DNA of 64,000 nucleotides, taken from NCBI GenBank assembly GCA_036784855.1, contig JAZDSV010000001.1, positions 372,001 to 436,000 on the forward strand, in the 5' to 3' direction. The stretch's first letter is position 1. Each line of letters begins with the position of its first letter. Position numbers and translations under genes: made by a program. The DNA comes from Aphelidium insulamus (lineage: Eukaryota; Aphelidiomycota; Aphelidea; Aphelidiaceae). The notes under the pieces are model-generated. The model worked only from the letters and a program-made list of their open reading frames with translations. It searched no databases and was not told the DNA's origin. Below, piece after piece: positions 58,271 through 64,000 of the stretch.

Positions 58271-61200
58271 TTATGACTGCTTGGAGGTCCACCGTTCCAG
58301 GAGACGGCCAAGTGATCGCTCACTGGATGTTGATGTGACAGAGGTGACGCCGTTCTCGCTCTTTCGCGGCGACGGTTCGCACATCTGGCTGTACACATAG
58401 ATACGCTTCTCCGGCAGTACAATCAACCGTTTAGCGTACTCTGCCGCCGTGGGATTATCGCGGAATGCCGGATAGGGTATTTGTTGAAAGTGTCTCAAAC
58501 GCTCCACAATGTCGAATATTGCCCAGTTCTTGGAATAGTTTAGCGAGCCACTAGGCTGCAATACCTTTGAGTTGCCGTCGTTCGCAAATGTCAAGTCTTT
58601 CACGTACAGTCCCAGGAATGGTATGAACGGCTTGGAGTGCTGGTGGGCAAATTTGCTCTCGTAGTCGCGGTATAACTGGTAGTTCATATTGGAGTCCATC
58701 AGGCGCTCCATATCGTGCAGCTGGTTGACAAGCCGTGAGCTACACGAATCCCACGTGATCTTGAGGCGCTGTACTGACGCCGTATTCAACCCCGATATTA
58801 TAGCCATCACGCCGTTAAAGTTGTTCAGTTCCTTCAGCTCCTTAAGCAGCCGGATCATGTTCTCCAGCACGGCCACGCGGCGTTTTAGCACTGGCGTTGT
58901 GCAGATCTCGGTGCCCACCCAGAAGCTGAGCTGATTGAAGCGAGAGATCCAAGCTTCCATGGCGGCCGACTTGAAGGTCGGATTCCATATCTTGTCCACC
59001 AGGTCAACGGCGGTGATGTGGCCAAACAGTTCACTGTCGAGCTTTGTCAGTTGTTCAGCAATAACGGCTGGTCCATGAGGATTGAATGCGGACGAGTGTT
59101 CGGCGGTTGTTAGCGTCGATGGAACATCTGGTGTGATCTCGGCAATGTGTTCCACATATTTTGTGCGCTCCGCTACAATCTCCTCCTTCAAGCTAGCTGC
59201 AATGGTGGAGGTTACCGGTGACTCTAGCAGGATGGACACAAATTTCTCCAGTGACGCCAGCAGTTTTGGATCCCGGGCAAAATCTTGCCACGCATTTGTC
59301 ACCCATATGAGAGCAAGATTTGCTATTCGAACAAAGATGTCGTTCAGTGCCTCGGTTTGCTTTTCCGCCGTATAGCGCTTGTACTGCTCTACAATACGCA
59401 TCATAAATTCACTTGGTTTCAATACGCTCCGATATGTCAACACCAAGCATCGGGCACATTCCCGCTGTTCGTGGCCGGAGCACATTGACAGCACGTAGGG
59501 GATTACATCTTCAATACTTGCACTCGTTAGCCGTGGCCCACTACAAGAGACCGAAATAGCTACAGTCCCCTCCTTCATCAGCAATAGGTCATCATTTTGG
59601 CGAATGAATCCCAATTCCAGCTTGTCGGCTATGGCCTTTTCACGGTCGATTTTATGCGAGGATCGTTCCTTGTTCTTGTCAGTGCTGCGGTTGGGAATGG
59701 CCGACAGAATGCTGTCCACTGATAATCCGGTCGGTGTCTTTTGCCCCGAGATTCGTTTCAGCGACGGAAATGAGAATGTCGCCGTCTGAGATTGCTCTGA
59801 GGCGCTGTTTGACGACGATGCAGCGAGCGACGATTTGCTCGACTGTCCAGATCGCGCCACCGAGTTCAGTGCGTCAACGGACTGGCTTTGTGCTCCTCCG
59901 GCGTACAGCGACGGTTTGCCAAGTTTGTTGCGCAGTGCAGGGGCAGATACGCCGGCTATCATGATTAATGTCAGCTTGGAGACAAATTATCTGACTGACT
60001 GACCGGAAGCATTATCTGATGAGATTTTGACATCGGCGATCCGTGGCAGCTGTGAATTGGTAAGATCTGTACAGTGCATACTCTTTCAATACCTTGTCAG
60101 AGTCGTGGCCCGCAGCATTGCTGTAAACAATTTCGGGAACAGGTGTGAAGAACCCATTCTTGTCATCGCGGCTGCGACGCACTGCCAGGCGAGATGGCAC
60201 AGACGGCCGATGACCAATGGATGGCAAGAACTTTCCGCCGCCCATGTGCTCCGTCGAGTCACTTGTTGCCATTTCACTCTCGGTCTGCAGATCGTCAAAA
60301 CTGGTGAAAGCCGACGCCGACGATGCAGCAGCATTGAACGCCCCAAACTTGGACGCAGATCCGCGGCCAACAGTGGAGGACATGCTGTGCGACAAGCTGC
60401 TAGTGCCTGTATGATAAAGGTTTTCGGATGAGGCGACGATAGCCGACACTGCATCATTGCTTGCGGTGGTGTGAAGGTCCCCGAGTGACGGCGATCTGGC
60501 CCGGTCTCCATGCACGGAGCGATTTAGCAGCACGGCTGTTTTGACTGCCGACGCCATCGGATGCATGGCAGCAATGAGACGTTTTATGGAGGCGCTGTCG
60601 GTCTCCGTGTGTGCGCGTACATCCTTGACCGCGTCAATGAATTCCACCATGGCGCTGGCCTGAAGCAGGTTGGCAAAGTCCTGGTTGCCGGTCAGGCGCA
60701 TTACAAAGGCGCAGAGATCCGTGAGTCGGTCCAGCAGTGTGGTGCGCTCCAGTTCTCCCGACTTCAAGTACGCGGTCAGTGATGTACACGCTCTCACAAA
60801 TGCCGCCACGTCTTGAGTGAACTGTGACCGGGTCTTGGGGCGCGGCAGAGAGTCCTCCTGCAGATCGTTCTATCACAACATCGTTAGTGTGAGTGCTTCG
60901 TGCGCGTACTTGACCTGCCGATGTGCTGGTGGTGGAGTACCGCTGCTCATCTTCCGCCGCAATGAGTGCCGTGTAGTACTTGACAGCAGTGGCGACATTT
61001 AACACGAGCTGGTACGTTTTGCCGGCGATATCAACGATGCTCTCTGCCGACACTGTTACTCGGAGGACACACGTGTTAGCAACACTGACCGCCAGACGCC
61101 AGACGCTCGGTGAGTAGATGCAATTCGACCGCGACTGTATCGCGGACATTCTCTGTCAACAGATCTCCGTCATCGAGTTCTGCCTTGAAGTCCGCCACAA

Positions 61201-61369
61201 TCCGTGCCATGTGTCGCAAGGCGCCGGTGATCGCGTCCACATCAGGCTCGGTCTGCCTTTTGATCATTCCACTTATAGCGCGACCCTGCTCCACAATGGC
61301 TGTCAGATGCCTCATCATCGGGTCCTTGGTGTCTGGCTCGGCTGCACTGTTATCACTGTGAGCCGACAT
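58271..61369 (-). CDS. Ras guanine-nucleotide exchange factor (CDC25 type)
   Basis: Activates a Ras/Rap-family GTPase. Several exons; the last, 58271-59962, holds REM and catalytic domains. REM: ASIEDVIPYVLSMCSGHEQR, ARCLVLTYRSVLKPSEFMMR. CDC25: PAVIAEQLTKLDSELFGHIT, FNQLSFWVGTEICTTPVLKR, LKELKELNNFNGVMAIISGL, SKPFIPFLGLYVKDLTF, KNWAIFDIVERLRHFQQIPY. The upstream exons code for an N-terminal helical domain (MRHLTAIVEQGRAISGMIKR; RHMARIVADFKAELDDGD; CAFVMRLTGNQDFANLLQAS) and a Ser-rich linker. Catalytic pieces are intact. Similar to yeast/chytrid RasGEFs; which GTPase is unknown. Confidence 0.85.
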
Positions 61370-61540
61370 GTTGGAATATGTTGTGCGAAGCTGCAGTGCG
61401 GCAATGCGGAGTAATCCTAAATATAGCACAAGGGTGCACGCAACAATAGCACATTCTATTATCTATATTATATATATTATATTATCTATAGAATATATAT
61501 AATATAATATAATATGATATAATATATATAATGATAGATT

Positions 61541-63177
61541 CTATTTATTATTAAACTCCAAAATCTCTATCTGAACAGACGGTCTGCACATATAAAATGT
61601 ATTGAGCGTGAAGTTAATAAACAATTGACATACCGGAGCAATGGCTGTCCACAAGTACAGCAGAGAACACAGCCAGCCCGTGCAGATCTTGATCCACATG
61701 GAGGTGTAGCCGACCCCGATTTCCAGTTCATTTGTTGATGCATTCTCATCCAGCCGCGTCCAGTTGAGTAGCACTGCGCACACTGCGGCAATGTAGATAT
61801 TAGATGAGACCATGATCAACTTGATGCTCTGCGCACGCACTGTACATGGCGGCGAGAAAGAATACAAAGTGGAACCAGCTGTAGTTGTAGGCGGTCTCCA
61901 GTGTCTCATCGTCGTCATCATCCAGTGCCGCAGTGCCAGTATTGAACATTGTGCCCGAAGAAGAGCCAGTGGACAGCGCCTGCCAGCCGATAGCCAGCAC
62001 AAATATAACTATTCCCGCAACAGCCATAACACGTGTGAGGGGCGTTTCCACGGTGCCCACAGCCGAGTAGCTGCACGAGAAATCGGGCGTGGTGGGCTGG
62101 CTACCAATGGCGCTTCCCACCAGATACGTCACGTACACGCTCATGATGGCAGACTGGAACATGCCCGACCGCGGATTGTTCTCTTGCACGCGCGGCAGAA
62201 CGCTGACCACCGAGATGCCGGTGACAATGAACAGATTGAAGGTGACGAAGAATACATTCAGTCCGCACTGGCTGTAATGCACGTAGAGTACTATCGAGAA
62301 GGCCAGCACAAACAGGTATGCCAGCGCCGTCAGCGACACCAAGAGCACGGTGTACCGTCTGGGATGGTCACCCATCTCCATCTGCTCCACCCACTCGCTG
62401 GACAAGCTCCACGCAAAGTCAACCTGCAATTATAGTCTGGTTGTATAAAATAATGTCACGGACCCACCAGCAGTATGGACTGAATGATAATGAACAGCGC
62501 AGAGAAGACGTAGGTCACAATGTAAAAGTCGCTGAATGCCGCGGCGTCGATAAAGAACATTGAAATAGTGACCGCTGCCCACGCAATCACCTTCACTGGC
62601 CACCATCTACGCTAATTACATGGGTGCGTGTGTGCGTATTAAGCGACATAACAGCTCATAATCATACCCATTATGTAACGAGGCACGAATGTCGGAACCG
62701 CTCTTTACTCCGCACTGGGTGATGCAGAGGAATGCATGATAGAGGCAGAAGCCAAGGGTGACACGGTCAACCGCAAGATAATCCCAACAACTGGCACCAC
62801 ATTCTACGCTATGTTAGCACACTTGCATTACGGCCCAACCCCATTCACGCACTGTCTGTAAGAAGGGCCGACACGCCGCTTATTCGGTGTCCGTAACGCC
62901 TACGCAATACATAAACATTGCCTGCCCTAATGCACAGCGTACACTTACCCCAGCGCCCAGGCAAGCACAGTGGTCACCAGTAGTCCGGCAGAGTAGAGCA
63001 GTTTTGTGTTGGTGGTCTTTTTGCATGGTATCAAGCAGCAGCAACACCTCTACGACACGGTACAAAGCCATATAAGATACAGGAAGAAAATAGGAGCACC
63101 AAACAGCACGATAACCGTACAATGGCACCGGAGGCCACGCAGCACGCAGCCTCGCCCGCAATGCACGCCAGACACAT
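61541..63177 (-). CDS. TMS1: SERINC/TMS1-family membrane protein
   Basis: Multi-pass lipid-linked membrane protein. First exon MCLACIAGEAACCVASGAIV, next TKLLYSAGLLVTTVLAWAL, then WDYLAVDRVTLGFCLYHAFL, SGSDIRASLHNG, VDFAWSLSSEWVEQME, HYSQCGLNVFFVTFNLF, RVQENNPRSGMFQSAIMSV, TYLVGSAIG, SWFHFVFFLAAMYSA, and the last exon WTRLDENASTNELEIG, MWIKICTGWLCSLLYLWTAI, APVCQL. The order and Cys-rich N-terminus fit SERINC; ten to eleven helices. About seven exons with 40-70-nt introns. Function: phospholipid scrambling or serine incorporation in membranes, by family. Start taken at 63177. Confidence 0.85.
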
Positions 63178-64000
63178 TGTTGGCGCCTGTAAATATGTAC
63201 AAATGGCGTTAACACATCGGTTTACAGAGAGCTAAATACGTTCTGCAGATGAAGCTGCAACAATATCCTAGCAGTGTCAATTTGGCTAAATCATTAAAAC
63301 TCCTGTTGATTGCTTCTGCATAACTGGTACTGCGTAATTCAGCTCTAGTTAGATGCTAGTGGTCATGGTATGTCAAAAAAACAGCTTTTCCTTTTAATAT
63401 GTGCCATCTACATACTGCGTTATTAAGCATTATATAGCTCAAACAGGCGTGCATTCAATCTCTTGTATTTTGCTATTACGGTGGCACTATAAGTACTAAC
63501 CACACCATACATGGTGAATAAGGAATGTATTGCAGACACTTGCAATACGTGCAGTCAGTATCATGCGCTGCTTATATAATATATATAATATATATATATA
63601 TATATGCTATATAATATAATATAATATATATATGCTGTGTTATGGGGTGAAGAGAATAGGTAAACATATGAATTGGTATCGCTGATAAGTCCATATTGAT
63701 GATGCAGACACTTGCAATGCGTGCAGTCAGTATCATGCGCTGCTTATATAATATATATATATGCTATATAATATAATATAATATATATATGCTGTGTTAT
63801 GGGGTGAAGAGAATATAGGTAAACATATGAATTGGTAGCGCTGATAAGTCCATATTGATGATTTGAATATCAGAAACTCTTGACACTGCATGCCACATAT
63901 ATTTTGGTAACGTTTTATGCGGTGAACACGTCTCTATGCTTCAATATACACCATAAAAGTCGTGACATTTAATTTAATATCAATAACGGTGTTCTATCTT
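63178..64000. other. right-end intergenic region, AT-rich and repetitive
   Basis: No gene supported. The region beyond 63530 is a two-copy tandem duplication with TA tracts (listed separately). Nothing else stands out. Confidence 0.5.
63531..63864. repeat. ~170-bp two-copy tandem duplication
   Basis: The block starting TGCAGACACTTGCAAT at 63531 recurs at 63703, with TGCAGTCAGTATCATGCGC, a variable TA tract, GCTGTGTTATGGGGTGAAG and TTGGTATCGCTGATAAG or TTGGTAGCGCTGATAAG in each copy. The copies differ mainly in TA-tract length and a few bases, so the duplication is recent. Confidence 0.9.

Overview
The window is nuclear DNA from a compact eukaryotic genome. Genes sit on both strands, are often 30-200 bp apart, and carry many short spliceosomal introns, typically 40-70 nt, with branch/AT-rich interiors often made of TA repeats. 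Gene content points to a fungus or a close relative: an SVF1 homologue, two CAP59/CMT1-type mannosyltransferases, a PSH1-like ubiquitin ligase, NuA4 subunit EAF6, a VIP1-type RRM protein, Gna1 acetyltransferases for the chitin precursor pathway, and condensin/PP4 subunits. It also holds genes normally seen only in organisms with cilia or flagella: two single-domain CatSper-like cation channels, a CFAP144 (FAM183) microtubule-inner-protein homologue, a SPATA4/SPEF1-type CH-domain protein and a centrin. I therefore infer a zoosporic (flagellated) fungus or fungus-like opisthokont; no species can be named from the sequence.

Layout. 1-7.6 kb is a cell-surface neighbourhood: the end of an unknown gene, GPI mannosyltransferase 2 (PIG-V), two related small secreted GPI-type proteins, a PSH1-like E3 ligase and two tandem CAP59 glycosyltransferases. 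7.7-10.1 kb is the first CatSper-like channel (many introns, one 10-nt exon), followed by an 88-bp tandem repeat. 10.5-21.2 kb holds a PA-RING ligase, COA4 and EAF6 (divergent, 47 bp apart), a VIP1-like RRM protein behind an array of a CGTGAATATTC motif, the SPATA4-like gene, SVF1, centrin, an unrecognised gene and a Gfo/Idh/MocA oxidoreductase. 21.3-30 kb holds an ankyrin-like fragment, SART3/Prp24, an ankyrin ORF, CFAP144 and peroxisomal acyl-CoA oxidase. 30-36.8 kb is a tight head-to-tail set: PP4 regulatory subunit 3, a KIAA1143/DUF4604 protein and condensin CAP-H. 36.9-45.4 kb has the second CatSper-like channel, a TM9 protein, Gna1, MOZART1 and an Fbw7/Cdc4-type F-box WD40 protein. 45.6-55 kb has an unrecognised leucine-rich protein, a coiled-coil protein that may be an augmin subunit, a small membrane protein, VPS26, a J-domain protein and CHMP5/Vps60. 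55.2-63.2 kb has a second Gna1, an FHA-forkhead factor, a RasGEF and a SERINC protein. The last 0.8 kb is non-coding with a ~170-bp tandem duplication.

Themes: surface glycosylation and GPI anchoring; the flagellar/centrosomal apparatus (CatSper-like channels, CFAP144, SPATA4-like, centrin, MOZART1, possible augmin); endosomal trafficking (VPS26, CHMP5, TM9SF); and cell-cycle/chromatin control (condensin, Fbw7, PSH1, EAF6). Splicing is unusual: several introns can only be removed with a GC-AG boundary, nearly always GCAAGT. Two well-conserved genes (VPS26 and PIG-V) show reading-frame breaks that may be sequence errors. All gene models here were built by eye from translations and splice consensus, so exon edges are approximate unless stated.
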